Assembly (NCBI GenBank): GCA_902603705.1
Contig: CACKVQ010000009.1
Span: forward strand, 1 to 50,669
Source of the DNA: Puniceicoccaceae bacterium
GTDB taxonomy: Bacteria > Verrucomicrobiota > Verrucomicrobiia > Opitutales > Coraliomargaritaceae
DNA length: 50,669 nt
Direction: 5' to 3'
This document shows, piece by piece, positions 1-8,660 of the stretch. The notes under the pieces were generated by a model. It was not told the DNA's origin. It did no database searches and was given only the letters and a program-made list of their open reading frames with translations. The position numbers were made by a program, and so were the translations under genes. The first letter of the stretch is position 1. Each line of letters begins with the position of its first letter.

Positions 1-2
1 CA

Positions 3-662
3 CTCAAAGAGGTAGAAGATTGGGAAAAGGTTGTCGATTTAGTTACCCAAATACCACTATCAATAGCACCGCCAGAGGCTATCGACTATGTTGGAAAATT
101 AGCTCTATTGCTCTATGACGGCGATAAAAGCAATGATTTTGATCGTCTATACTTTCATATCTTAGACCAGCAAGATTTAGCTTTATCTCATCTCCGAAGC
201 TTAATGTATTTAGCTGAAGAATTGCGTACTCGTGACGATTACTTAAGGGCATTTCATCTTTACAGAAAAATCCAAATCAATGATGGAGCACTTCAAGTAT
301 TAGCTAAGCTCTGGGTTTCTTATTGTAGTTTTTATCTCGGACACGATATCGTGCCAAAGATTTTTCTTGAAGAGCTTGAAAAGCTTGATGTCAGCGAACA
401 GGGCTATGCTCTAAGAGAGTTGATTAAGGCTAGACTTTGCATAAGAGATAAGGACTTTTACACAGCGATGCGATTTGCTGCAAAAGGTCGAATACATGCA
501 AAGGCTACCGACGTGTATTATCCGGAATTACTATATGTTATTGCTAATCTTTACAATGAGTTAGGATATACCAAGGCTTCACAATTAACCCTCAGTGAGT
601 TACGCCTTTTGTTTCCTGAAAATCTTTGGTCGCATATAGATCTAAATATACCTAGTAATTAA
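3..662 (+). CDS. Helical-repeat (TPR-like) protein, 3' part only
   Basis: The reading frame is open from the first bases of the window to the TAA at 660-662, so the 5' end lies outside; 219 codons are visible. A TTG at 108 is only an internal in-frame codon. The visible part is almost entirely alpha-helical, with repeated pairs of amphipathic helices rich in Leu, Tyr and Ala, such as the segments around YLAEELRTRDDYLRAFHLYR and IANLYNELGYTKASQL. This pattern fits TPR or other solenoid repeats. The ExbB gene starts 15 bases downstream, so the two are probably co-transcribed. TPR proteins next to ExbB/ExbD sets are common in Gram-negative bacteria and may recruit envelope partners, but that role is inferred. 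No catalytic motif is visible. Confidence 0.7.
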   Translation, partial: LKEVEDWEKVVDLVTQIPLSIAPPEAIDYVGKLALLLYDGDKSNDFDRLYFHILDQQDLALSHLRSLMYLAEELRTRDDYLRAFHLYRKIQINDGALQVLAKLWVSYCSFYLGHDIVPKIFLEELEKLDVSEQGYALRELIKARLCIRDKDFYTAMRFAAKGRIHAKATDVYYPELLYVIANLYNELGYTKASQLTLSELRLLFPENLWSHIDLNIPSN

Positions 663-677
663 ACTACTCCCATAATT

Positions 678-1451
678 ATGAATACGCTAAAAAAGATAAA
701 TATATTCTCCAGTTGGAAGACTATTAATTGCATTTTTTTCTATTTTTCTTTATCGAAAATTTCTGCCCAAGATACGCTCTCATCTGAAGTAAATGTGATC
801 GATGAGTCCATTACATTATGGTCTATGTTTCAGCAAGGAGGTTGGGCAATGTATCCACTATTTATTTTTTCTATAGCACTTGTTTCTTTGGCTTTATATT
901 GTGCTTGGCTCATTCGGGAAAGTCGATTTTTACAACTAGATGCTATTGGTGAGCTGCGCGATGCTATAAGTAATACTGATTTAAAAGCCTCGCAGGCTAT
1001 ATGCGCTGCGCATCCAGGATATACTACAGACATTATAAGGGCGGCTTTTGAGGCTATTAATGAAGGTCATAAGTCATTATCAACTATCAACGAAGCTCTT
1101 GAGGAACGAGCTAGTAAGGTGCTAGCTGCTCCTCTGGTTTTTGTTCAATATTTACAGGTTATCGCTTCAGTTTCTCCTATGGTTGGACTACTTGGTACTG
1201 TAAGCGGAATGGTCAAGGCATTCAGAAATATTGCTGCTCAAGGTCTAGGAAAACCAGAACTACTAGCTAATAACATATCAGAGGCCCTTGTTACAACAGC
1301 TACTGGGTTGTTGATCGCGATACCTGCTCTTATGGCTTATTTCTTTTTTAAGAATAAATATACGGCAGCATCTGCAGGAATTTATGAACACATCGGATCT
1401 ATAACGCGTCAGATGTTAAAAAAAGGTATGGTTGAAGGCGGGTCTAATTAG
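678..1451 (+). CDS. exbB: MotA/TolQ/ExbB proton channel family protein
   Basis: This is the inner-membrane proton channel subunit of an ExbB-ExbD or TolQ-TolR type motor that converts proton-motive force into movement of a periplasm-spanning partner. It has 257 residues. An N-terminal hydrophobic stretch ending near SAQD looks like a cleavable signal peptide, as in the longer ExbB variants. Three membrane helices follow the family pattern: about residues 58-80 (MYPLFIFSIALVSLALYC), 150-175 (with SVSPMVGLLGTVSGMVKAF, the family signature) and 198-222 (EALVTTATGLLIAIPALMAY). Two exbD genes follow immediately, so the stator is probably encoded as one unit. No tonB gene is visible here, so the energised partner is unknown. 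Confidence 0.93.
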   Translation: MNTLKKINIFSSWKTINCIFFYFSLSKISAQDTLSSEVNVIDESITLWSMFQQGGWAMYPLFIFSIALVSLALYCAWLIRESRFLQLDAIGELRDAISNTDLKASQAICAAHPGYTTDIIRAAFEAINEGHKSLSTINEALEERASKVLAAPLVFVQYLQVIASVSPMVGLLGTVSGMVKAFRNIAAQGLGKPELLANNISEALVTTATGLLIAIPALMAYFFFKNKYTAASAGIYEHIGSITRQMLKKGMVEGGSN

Positions 1452-1487
1452 TTTTTGAGTCTAAAATATACTTTATCTAGTATTATT

Positions 1488-1898
1488 ATGAAACCGATGC
1501 AGCTAGAACAAAGCACCGAGTTGCCTGATTTAACACCAATGATTGATATCGTGTTTTTATTAATTGTTTTTTTTATGACTGTAGCCAGCTTACAAGTAAA
1601 AGAACTTATACCAATTACTGTACCTGTAGCTGAAACAGCCTCGCTTCCTGAGGACCGCAGTAATCGTATTGTGCTTACATTAAAGGAAGACGGCTCTATT
1701 TTTTATGGTTCACAGGTTATAGAGATTGATGAGATTACACCCTTAATTTTCGGTAATAAGCAGATCAATCAGGATACCAAACTCTACATCCGCGCGGATG
1801 CAAAAGTTTCTTTTAAAGAGGTTAGGCAGGTATTTTCTGCTGCCGCAGAAGGTGGTGTGTTAAATGTTATTTTCGCCACTTATCAGAGTGATAAATAA
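1488..1898 (+). CDS. exbD: Biopolymer transport protein ExbD/TolR (first copy)
   Basis: This is the partner of the ExbB channel: a single-pass inner-membrane protein with a periplasmic domain. The ATG at 1488 is preferred over the upstream TTG at 1455 because it gives the usual short cytoplasmic N terminus (136 residues). The motif DLTPMIDIVFLLIVFFM at residues 14-30 is the family's membrane helix, and Asp20 is the conserved proton-carrying acid. The periplasmic part (about 35-136) has the expected mixed alpha/beta character, including LYIRADAKVSFKEVRQVF. The gene ends eight bases before the second exbD. The two copies differ considerably, so this is an old duplication or a heteromeric pair rather than a recent one. 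Confidence 0.92.
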   Translation: MKPMQLEQSTELPDLTPMIDIVFLLIVFFMTVASLQVKELIPITVPVAETASLPEDRSNRIVLTLKEDGSIFYGSQVIEIDEITPLIFGNKQINQDTKLYIRADAKVSFKEVRQVFSAAAEGGVLNVIFATYQSDK

Positions 1899-1905
1899 TT
1901 TTATC

Positions 1906-2337
1906 ATGAGAGCCAAAAAACTAAGCATTCCGGAAGATCGAGTAGATCTAACACCGATGATAGATATAGTCTTTCTGCTACTCATTTATTTTATGGTTAC
2001 CACTACAATAGTAAAAGAAGAAGCCGACTTGGGTATTAATCTCCCTGCCAGCATGGTTGTGCCGCCAGATACGCCACTTCCAGAACAACATTACATTGAT
2101 ATTTTATTAGATGGTACAGTTTTACTCAATGGTATGCCTACTGATAATCCTGATAATCGTTCCTTACCTAACCTTACAAAAACTTTATCGCAACTTAAGA
2201 TATCTTCGGACAGAGTTGGACTAAAGACAGTTGTTGTAGTTCAACCAGACGCGGAAGTTTATCAGCAAAATGTCGTCAATGTGCTAAATGTCCTCAGGGA
2301 GGTAGGAATATCATCTATTTCTTTTGGACAAGGATGA
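1906..2337 (+). CDS. exbD: Biopolymer transport protein ExbD/TolR (second copy)
   Basis: This is the second ExbD/TolR-type subunit in the set, 143 residues from the ATG at 1906; an upstream in-frame start at 1864 would overlap the first exbD and is less likely. The signature DLTPMIDIVFLLLIYFMV lies at residues 14-31 with the conserved Asp20 in the membrane helix. The periplasmic domain carries VVVVQPDAEVYQQNVVNVL, a typical ExbD strand-helix. Paired, divergent exbD genes behind one exbB are known from several Gram-negative phyla and suggest a heteromeric stator. About 90 bases separate it from the next gene, with no clear terminator. Confidence 0.92.
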   Translation: MRAKKLSIPEDRVDLTPMIDIVFLLLIYFMVTTTIVKEEADLGINLPASMVVPPDTPLPEQHYIDILLDGTVLLNGMPTDNPDNRSLPNLTKTLSQLKISSDRVGLKTVVVVQPDAEVYQQNVVNVLNVLREVGISSISFGQG

Positions 2338-2428
2338 AGACTCATAAATTTTAACTATTCTTTTACTTTATATATCAGACATCAAACTGTGATAACTTTA
2401 CCCTATAGATTCGACGAAGAAAAATATT

Positions 2429-3241
2429 ATGAGATTATTAATTCTTTTTGTGTTAGTGCCGATAATTGCACACGCACAAGGATATATTTCTGCTGAAGAC
2501 GAGGCTTTTTACACACCATATAATGACGGATGGTCTACTGGTGACAACGGTGGACGCGGTTTCGGTCCTTGGTTGTTGATTGCGCCAGATTATTTGAACG
2601 AAGATCAAGAGCAGAAACAGTATAACGGGTTTTTTATAGCCAATCCTAGCCGAGAGTCTAACCTTTCTAAGGTAGCTAGAGAGGGTAATGCTTTTGGGAT
2701 CTTCGCAAATGGAACAGGGTTTGAGGAAACTCTTGCTTTTCGTTCTTTCGGTCATCCTCTATTTGAAGGTGATATTTTTTCGTTTCGATTTGAATTTGAT
2801 GGTTTCGAGCAGAAATTTAACAAAGATTCGGATGCTGGACATAGTACTGTTGGTGTAATATTTAGAAATAGTGAAATTGGGAACACGGTTGAAGATTTAT
2901 CTCAGGGACGATCCTTAGTTTTTGCCGCTATCAAAGGCTTGAGTACTTACCAGGTTTTAGACGCAGGAGGCCGTTTTAATACTGGTATCTTCCTGGATCC
3001 TGAAGGTGTAGAAATTAGTGTGACACTTAAAAAAAATATGACTTACGATCTGCAGATAATTACTTTGAGTAAACACATAATACACAATATTGAAGGAAGA
3101 GCATTAATCACAGATTTTAATACAGATAATAGCAATCAGCGCTCAGAGAGTGTGCTTCGTGGATTTGCTTTGTTTAATCTTAACGGAGGATTAAATAATG
3201 CTTATTATGGGTCTTTCCAAATCTTAAGAAAGGGCGACTAG
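2429..3241 (+). CDS. Secreted protein of unknown function
   Basis: This is a 270-residue protein with a clear signal peptide (MRLLILFVLVPIIAHAQG), so it is exported. The mature part is rich in aromatic residues, Gly and Asn and in predicted beta-strands, with WSTGDNGGRGFGPW near residue 32 and alternating hydrophobic strands later (SLVFAAIKG, YDLQIITLS, RGFALFNLNGG). That suggests a beta-sandwich or jelly-roll of carbohydrate-binding type, but I do not recognise a named family. It ends five bases before malQ, whose likely ribosome site (GGAG) overlaps the end of this gene, so the two are almost certainly co-transcribed. A role in binding alpha-glucans outside the cytoplasm is a guess from context only. 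Confidence 0.75.
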   Translation: MRLLILFVLVPIIAHAQGYISAEDEAFYTPYNDGWSTGDNGGRGFGPWLLIAPDYLNEDQEQKQYNGFFIANPSRESNLSKVAREGNAFGIFANGTGFEETLAFRSFGHPLFEGDIFSFRFEFDGFEQKFNKDSDAGHSTVGVIFRNSEIGNTVEDLSQGRSLVFAAIKGLSTYQVLDAGGRFNTGIFLDPEGVEISVTLKKNMTYDLQIITLSKHIIHNIEGRALITDFNTDNSNQRSESVLRGFALFNLNGGLNNAYYGSFQILRKGD

Positions 3242-3246
3242 GAGTT

Positions 3247-4830
3247 ATGGCAGAAGATGAATCACCATTACTCTTTAACCGGGACAGCGGAATACTTTTA
3301 CACCCATCTTCACTTCCTGGTGATTTTGGTATAGGAGATTTTGGTCCTAGCGCTTTACGCTGGCTTGATACACTGTTTGAGAGTGGGCAAAATTTGTGGC
3401 AGATTCTTCCTCTGCATCCGACAGGATATGGCGACTCCCCTTATCAAAGTTTATCTGCCTTTGCTGTGAGCAGCTTGTTTCTAAGTCCTGACTCACTCTA
3501 TGAGTCTGGGCTCATTACCAAGGCTGAACTAAGTTCCTTTATATTGCCAAAAAGAGCAGCTATAAGATATGTAGATGTGCAAACGAATAAGCTCGAGCTG
3601 GCTAAGCGAGCGTCTTGTCGATTTTTTAATTTGGCTGACAAGAGCTCCTTACGTATTGGCTATGAACAGTTTTTAGTTCGTCAATCCGAATGGTTGCTAC
3701 CATTTGCCTTATTTAGTGCACTTAAATCTAAATTTGGTGGTGTGGCTTGGACTAATTGGCCTTCTGCTTTTCGAGACCGGCATGTAGATGCATTAAGTAA
3801 TGCCGAGAAAGAATTAAGCGAAGATATTAGACGTATATTTTTTGAGCAATACATCTTGTCTAAACAGTGGGGATCAGTTCGTGCTAAGGCGCAAGAATTG
3901 GGCATCCGCATTATTGGAGATATGCCCATCTTTATCGCCCACGATAGTGCCGATGTGTGGTGTAATCCTAACTTATTTCGTTTAGCAACTGATGGTAATC
4001 CAACTGTTGTAGCTGGTGTCCCGCCAGATTATTTTTCAGCCACGGGTCAACTTTGGGGCAATCCTCTGTATGATTGGGGAGCACATGTATCACAAGATTT
4101 CTCATGGTGGCGTTCTAGAGTTGGCAAGTTGATGGATTGGGTGGATCTTGCACGGATTGACCATTTTCGTGGCTTTCAATCTTGCTGGGAGATTGACGGA
4201 ACTGCTGATTGTGCGGTTAAAGGCAGATGGGTTGAGGCTCCAGGTAAAGAAATTCTAGATATTTTTCTAGATGAGCTAGGTGCCCCACTTCCTCTTATTG
4301 CTGAAGATCTTGGAGTAATTACGCCTGAAGTATTAGCTCTACGCGATGCTTACCATCTCCCTGGTTTACGCATTCAACAATTCGCTTTTGGTTCAGATGT
4401 AATGAAAGACACATTCATTCCTGAAGCCTATGATTCTAATTGTGTAGCCTACACAGGCACACACGATAACGATACTGTAGTTGGTTGGTTTAATAGTCAG
4501 CCTGGAGTGAGCAGTACTCGTAGTGCAGATGAAGTTGAAAAAGAGCGCGCTGCCGCAATGTCTTATTTTGGTACTGATGGAAGTGAAATTAATTGGGATT
4601 TTATTAACGCTCTTTACTCTTCAGAAGCAGGGGCAACCCTCGTTCCTATACAGGATGTACTTGGACTAGGATCATATGCACGGATGAACACTCCTGGCAC
4701 AGCATCAGGTAGTTGGCGTTGGCGCATTAGTGACGATTTAGCTCTAGAACCTTCATTAACACGACTCAAAGAATTAACCCACAAGACCTTGCGCGGTCTT
4801 GCTGTAAATAAGATTAACACTTACGAATAG
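3247..4830 (+). CDS. malQ: 4-alpha-glucanotransferase (amylomaltase, GH77)
   Basis: This cytoplasmic enzyme transfers alpha-1,4-glucan segments between maltodextrins and releases glucose. The 527 residues fit bacterial GH77. The start of the barrel shows HPSSLPGDFGIGDFG and WQILPLHPTGYGDSPYQ. IGDMPIFIAHDSADVW forms the next conserved block. The catalytic acids are visible: Asp305 in ARIDHFRGF (nucleophile), Glu353 in IAEDLG (acid/base) and Asp407 in GTHDND (transition-state stabiliser). The usual insert-free amylomaltase architecture is kept. Upstream is a secreted protein five bases away, and downstream is a sugar-type MFS carrier, which supports a maltodextrin uptake and processing unit. 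A GGAG ribosome site lies just before the ATG. Confidence 0.97.
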   Translation: MAEDESPLLFNRDSGILLHPSSLPGDFGIGDFGPSALRWLDTLFESGQNLWQILPLHPTGYGDSPYQSLSAFAVSSLFLSPDSLYESGLITKAELSSFILPKRAAIRYVDVQTNKLELAKRASCRFFNLADKSSLRIGYEQFLVRQSEWLLPFALFSALKSKFGGVAWTNWPSAFRDRHVDALSNAEKELSEDIRRIFFEQYILSKQWGSVRAKAQELGIRIIGDMPIFIAHDSADVWCNPNLFRLATDGNPTVVAGVPPDYFSATGQLWGNPLYDWGAHVSQDFSWWRSRVGKLMDWVDLARIDHFRGFQSCWEIDGTADCAVKGRWVEAPGKEILDIFLDELGAPLPLIAEDLGVITPEVLALRDAYHLPGLRIQQFAFGSDVMKDTFIPEAYDSNCVAYTGTHDNDTVVGWFNSQPGVSSTRSADEVEKERAAAMSYFGTDGSEINWDFINALYSSEAGATLVPIQDVLGLGSYARMNTPGTASGSWRWRISDDLALEPSLTRLKELTHKTLRGLAVNKINTYE

Positions 4831-4862
4831 TTTACTCTTAACATAATTTTAGTAATTTGAAT

Positions 4863-6617
4863 ATGAAAAAACCTAGATTAAGTTTTTGGCAAATTTGGAA
4901 TATGAGTTTCGGTTTCTTCGGAATTCAGTTCGGCTTCGCTCTTCAGAATGCAAATGTCAGTCGTATATTTGAAACTCTTGGCGCCGATCTTAAGGCTATT
5001 CCGATACTCTGGATAGCTGCCCCCTTAACAGGCCTGATAGTACAGCCAATTATCGGTTACTTTAGTGATCGCACATGGTGCTCCATGGGTCGCCGCAGAC
5101 CTTACTTTTTAGTCGGGGCTATCTTTGCTTCGGTTGCTCTTTTGATTATGCCCAACTCTCCACTACTTTGGGTGGCCGCTGGGATGCTTTGGGTAATGGA
5201 TGCTTCCATAAATGTTTCTATGGAACCATTTCGTGCATTTGTTGGCGATCAGTTGCCTGCAGATCAACGTACCCAGGGCTTTGCTATGCAAAGCTTTTTT
5301 ATAGGGACCGGCTCTGTTATAGCCTCTGCTTTACCCTACATATTAACTAATTGGTTTGGTGTTTCCAATATTGCACCAGAGGGTGTTATACCTGATTCTG
5401 TTAAATGGTCTTTTTATAGCGGAGCGGTTGTTTTTTTCTTTGCAGTACTATGGACAGTGGTAAAAAGCCGGGAATATAGTCCAAGTGAGCTGGCAGCTTT
5501 TGAGAAAGAGCAGAAAATAAGCGGGGAAGCTGGACCGTTCGAATGTGACAATGGTGAGGGTATCCCAGATCGCGCTAGTGTTCTTAACGCTTCCAATCAC
5601 GGTCCCATACTATTAATTATTGGCTTATTGCTTTCTGCGGTTGTCTATTTTTTGGATTGGGAAAAAGAGCTTTATATTGTTACCGGCGGATTCTCTTCAT
5701 TTGGTATGCTTCTATTACTTGCTACTTTTTTTAGTAAAAAAGGGCGTACCTCGAATGGCTTAGTTGTCACAATGGAAGACTTCTATGCGATGCCAAGGAC
5801 AATGAAGCAATTAGCTGTGGTCCAATTTTTTTCTTGGTTCGCACTTTTTTCGATGTGGATTTACGCAACTGCTGGAGTGACCAGCCACCTATATGACATG
5901 ACACTTTCCGAGTTAGACGTAAGTGCTCTTGAGAAGGCAGCTGCTGATTATGAACGCATAAATCTAGCGGAAGATTCTAGTGGCACCTATAAAGACGTTC
6001 TTCGCGATCTGGCAGAGTATCGAGACGATTTAGCAAGCGGAAATAATGAGGTCGTTAGTTCCACACGAACGGTAAATTTTTTCATAGCACATAGTTCTAA
6101 GCTTGGGCTTGAGGCGGATATATATCAGCGCATGCTATTCATTCAAAAAGAGTATAATACCGGTGCGGATTGGGTTGGTATTGCCTTTGCAGCTTATAAC
6201 GGTTTCGCTGCGTTAGTTGCTTTTGCACTTCCGATTTTTTCTAGGTGGACTAGTCGAAAAACTACACATGCTTTGGCACTTGTAATAGGTTCTATTGGTT
6301 TGGTTTCTGTTTACTTTTTGCCAGCTCCTAACTGGTTAATACTATCAATGCTAGGTGTTGGAATTGCTTGGGCAAGTATTCTGTCTATGCCCTATGCCAT
6401 ACTATCTGGAGCACTGCCAGCAGATAAAATGGGTCTCTACATGGGAATCTTCAATTTTTTCATTGTTTTACCCCAAATGCTAGCTGCGAGTATTCTCGGA
6501 TTCTTCGTTCAGCACTTGCTAGGCGGTCAAGCTGTCCTTGCTCTCGTGCTAGGAGGTGTTACCTGGATAAAAGCTGCTTTTTTGACTCTCTTCGTTGAAG
6601 ATATTGATGCTTCGTAG
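4863..6617 (+). CDS. MFS transporter, SLC45/sugar:cation symporter type
   Basis: This is a 584-residue polytopic membrane carrier; the ATG at 4863 is chosen over a TTG two codons upstream. The N-terminal half has the MFS loop motif DRTWCSMGRRRPYFLVGA after the second helix and SMEPFRAFVGDQLP, resembling sucrose/maltose proton symporters of the SLC45-like group. The second half has GIAFAAYNGFAALVAFALPI and ends with standard helices. Its place directly after malQ argues for maltose or maltodextrin import. Two hydrophilic inserts stand out: the central loop (about residues 200-240) and an unusually long charged stretch (about 345-435) that follows a membrane helix. The substrate is inferred from context, not proved by sequence. 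Confidence 0.88.
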   Translation: MKKPRLSFWQIWNMSFGFFGIQFGFALQNANVSRIFETLGADLKAIPILWIAAPLTGLIVQPIIGYFSDRTWCSMGRRRPYFLVGAIFASVALLIMPNSPLLWVAAGMLWVMDASINVSMEPFRAFVGDQLPADQRTQGFAMQSFFIGTGSVIASALPYILTNWFGVSNIAPEGVIPDSVKWSFYSGAVVFFFAVLWTVVKSREYSPSELAAFEKEQKISGEAGPFECDNGEGIPDRASVLNASNHGPILLIIGLLLSAVVYFLDWEKELYIVTGGFSSFGMLLLLATFFSKKGRTSNGLVVTMEDFYAMPRTMKQLAVVQFFSWFALFSMWIYATAGVTSHLYDMTLSELDVSALEKAAADYERINLAEDSSGTYKDVLRDLAEYRDDLASGNNEVVSSTRTVNFFIAHSSKLGLEADIYQRMLFIQKEYNTGADWVGIAFAAYNGFAALVAFALPIFSRWTSRKTTHALALVIGSIGLVSVYFLPAPNWLILSMLGVGIAWASILSMPYAILSGALPADKMGLYMGIFNFFIVLPQMLAASILGFFVQHLLGGQAVLALVLGGVTWIKAAFLTLFVEDIDAS

Positions 6618-6737
6618 CATCTTAGATTGATTTTAACTTGGCTATTACTTAGTGTTAATATAAATTTTACTACTATTGTTATACAATTACACTTGTATAT
6701 CTATTCACGCTTTGAACCATATTTCATTACCTCTCTA

Positions 6738-7382
6738 ATGCGACGAAAATTTTTAGCTAACTGCCATCCTTATCGTTATGGGTTCACGCTTATTGAATTG
6801 CTAATGGTAATCACTGTTATCCTAATACTTTCGGGTATTACTTTTGGGGTATCTCGCGGCGTCCAAAATGCCCAATCTCGCACTAAAGCAAGGGCAGAGT
6901 TAGCGACAATCGCGCAAGCTATCGAGCAGTTTAAATCACGTTATGGTGATTATCCTTGGCATAAATCTGGCGAGACAGATACAAATAAAACTTTGCTTTA
7001 TGCTCTTACAGGAAGGTTAGTTATCGATGATCCGAATCCGAATGATGGCGTTAGCAATGTAGAGGCCTTAATTATTACTGATGAGAATCAAATCAAACGC
7101 AACCCAAAATTTTTAGACGAAACAAAGTTTACTACCACTGAAATTAATGGTGAAACAACAAGTCTTTTAGATCCTTGGGGGAATCCTTATATGTACTGGT
7201 ATAAGTGGGATGATAATCCTAGCTCATATGAGATGTTTGGATATCATTTGTATTCTACTGGCGCCGGTGGAAACACCGCAAATAATACTATTAAAACAAA
7301 AATTAATGCTAACACGGGGCTTATTGCTAACGATTTCCGTGACACAGCCAATGGAGCAGGTATTATTTTTGCAGGAGAATAA
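6738..7382 (+). CDS. Type II secretion GspG-like pseudopilin
   Basis: This is a prepilin-like protein of 214 residues from the ATG at 6738; the frame is open further upstream, but that part has no prepilin logic. A 15-residue basic leader ends in Gly, followed by FTLIELLMVITVILILSGI, the prepilin-peptidase site with Glu5 and the N-terminal membrane helix. Further on, KARAELATIAQAIEQFKSRY and LDPWGNPYMYWYK with YHLYSTGAGG match the GspG major pseudopilin pattern. It heads a run of five pseudopilin genes spaced 4-18 bases apart. No secretion ATPase, platform or secretin gene is in the window, so the assembly machinery must be encoded elsewhere. Confidence 0.85.
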   Translation: MRRKFLANCHPYRYGFTLIELLMVITVILILSGITFGVSRGVQNAQSRTKARAELATIAQAIEQFKSRYGDYPWHKSGETDTNKTLLYALTGRLVIDDPNPNDGVSNVEALIITDENQIKRNPKFLDETKFTTTEINGETTSLLDPWGNPYMYWYKWDDNPSSYEMFGYHLYSTGAGGNTANNTIKTKINANTGLIANDFRDTANGAGIIFAGE

Positions 7383-7386
7383 TTTT

Positions 7387-7968
7387 ATGAAACAAAATAA
7401 ACAGGTATCAGGTTTTACTCTAATTGAATTGCTCATGGTCATAGCAATCATTGGCATACTAGCAGGGATTTTAATTCCCACGGTCGGCGCTGTCCGCAAA
7501 CAAGCAAATATTGCTGCGTCAAAGGCTCAATTATCTGGCTATGCAAATGCCATTCAAATGTTCAAAGGGGAATACGGTTATCTGCCATTTGTGACAGGAA
7601 ATTCTGACCAGAAAATCGACCTTTCCAGTCCTGGCATGTGTAAGGAATTCATAGAGACTTTATCTGGGCGTAGCGTTACTACTGGAAACGTGCTCGATTC
7701 CGCGGTCGGAGGTAATCGTCGCTTGATTGGATTTCACAGTTTTTCCGAGTCTGAATTTTTTCTAAAAGACGACGATTCAGTCGACCCCAGCCAGCTCGCC
7801 GATCGTTTTAATAATAAAAACATTATTATCGTTGTAGATGGTAATGGTGATCAGCAGATTACTGTCAAAGACTCATCGGGAGGTAATAAAGAAATTAAGG
7901 CTTTGGTCAGTGCTTACGTGGAGGAGGATGATGACCTTGGTGCCCCAAGCTATTCACTAGCCGATTAG
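7387..7968 (+). CDS. Prepilin-type N-terminal domain protein (GspG-related)
   Basis: This is the second pseudopilin of the cassette, 193 residues from the ATG at 7387, four bases after the previous stop. The nine-residue leader MKQNKQVSG precedes FTLIELLMVIAIIGILAGI, with Gly at -1 and Glu at +5. The following helix (AASKAQLSGYANAIQMFKGE) resembles GspG, but the DPWGNPY block is missing. Instead the C-terminal half carries an acidic DGNGDQQITVKD segment, perhaps a calcium-binding turn like those seen in GspG. An internal in-frame start upstream (7210) overlaps the first pseudopilin and is rejected. It is likely a periplasmic pseudopilus subunit. Confidence 0.82.
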   Translation: MKQNKQVSGFTLIELLMVIAIIGILAGILIPTVGAVRKQANIAASKAQLSGYANAIQMFKGEYGYLPFVTGNSDQKIDLSSPGMCKEFIETLSGRSVTTGNVLDSAVGGNRRLIGFHSFSESEFFLKDDDSVDPSQLADRFNNKNIIIVVDGNGDQQITVKDSSGGNKEIKALVSAYVEEDDDLGAPSYSLAD

Positions 7969-7986
7969 AAAAAGCACCGATCTAAC

Positions 7987-8655
7987 ATGAATAAGAAATC
8001 TGCATTTACTTTAATAGAATTGCTGGTTGTGATTAGTATTATACTAATTGCTTCTTCCGTTATTTTTATTGGAGGTTCGGGAGGAGATGGCGCGAAGTTA
8101 AGTTCTGCACAGCGTATTGTATCTGGCATCGCTCAGGGTGCAAGAGGGCAGGCCATTCTTAAGAATGCCAAGTCTCGTCTAATCATTTATTCTGACGATG
8201 CTTCGAATGAAGATGATGAGAAAAAATTGCGCTTTTTTGGTATAATATATCAAAAGTTAGATTCGAATGGAAATTCTACCGGAGATTGGTATGCCGCGAC
8301 GCAAGGCACCTACCTTACCGAGGGAATTTATTTTAACCCAGATCTGAGTGAAAGTAATCGTTGGGGCAGTTGGAGTAAAAGTAGTATGAAAATAAACTAT
8401 CCGCGGGCGAATGCACAAAACGGCGGTTCCGGTGAAGACTACTATTATTATGAGTTTAACAGGAACGGTACAATGGCTAATAATTTTACTAATAATTGGT
8501 TGGCTCTTCAAGCTGGTACACTTAGGCCTGATCCTGGAGGTACACTAAAAGTAGACTTTAACGAGCCTAAGAATAAGGGGTTAAAAGCAGCTCTTATATT
8601 TCGCAGAGTGGGTACTACCACATTAGTTAAAGACCCTTCAGACATAACACTATAA
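7987..8655 (+). CDS. Prepilin-type N-terminal domain protein (GspH-like)
   Basis: This is the third cassette member, 222 residues. The short leader MNKKSA ends in Ala rather than the usual Gly, followed by FTLIELLVVISIILIASSV. After the membrane helix, AQRIVSGIAQGARGQAILKN and SRLIIYSDD resemble the GspH/FimT arrangement of a helix followed by beta-strands. A stretch rich in Asn, Gly and Tyr (around DYYYYEFNRNG) lies in the second half. I recall the verrucomicrobial Verru_Chthon cassette family D as similar, but cannot verify this. The spacing of 18 bases to the previous gene and 5 to the next fits one operon. Confidence 0.82.
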   Translation: MNKKSAFTLIELLVVISIILIASSVIFIGGSGGDGAKLSSAQRIVSGIAQGARGQAILKNAKSRLIIYSDDASNEDDEKKLRFFGIIYQKLDSNGNSTGDWYAATQGTYLTEGIYFNPDLSESNRWGSWSKSSMKINYPRANAQNGGSGEDYYYYEFNRNGTMANNFTNNWLALQAGTLRPDPGGTLKVDFNEPKNKGLKAALIFRRVGTTTLVKDPSDITL

Positions 8656-8660
8656 ATTTT

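Noticed and set aside
6627-6737. Upstream N-terminal extension of the first pseudopilin
   Set aside because: It would put a long hydrophobic stretch before the prepilin leader; the ATG at 6738 gives a normal basic leader and cleavage site.
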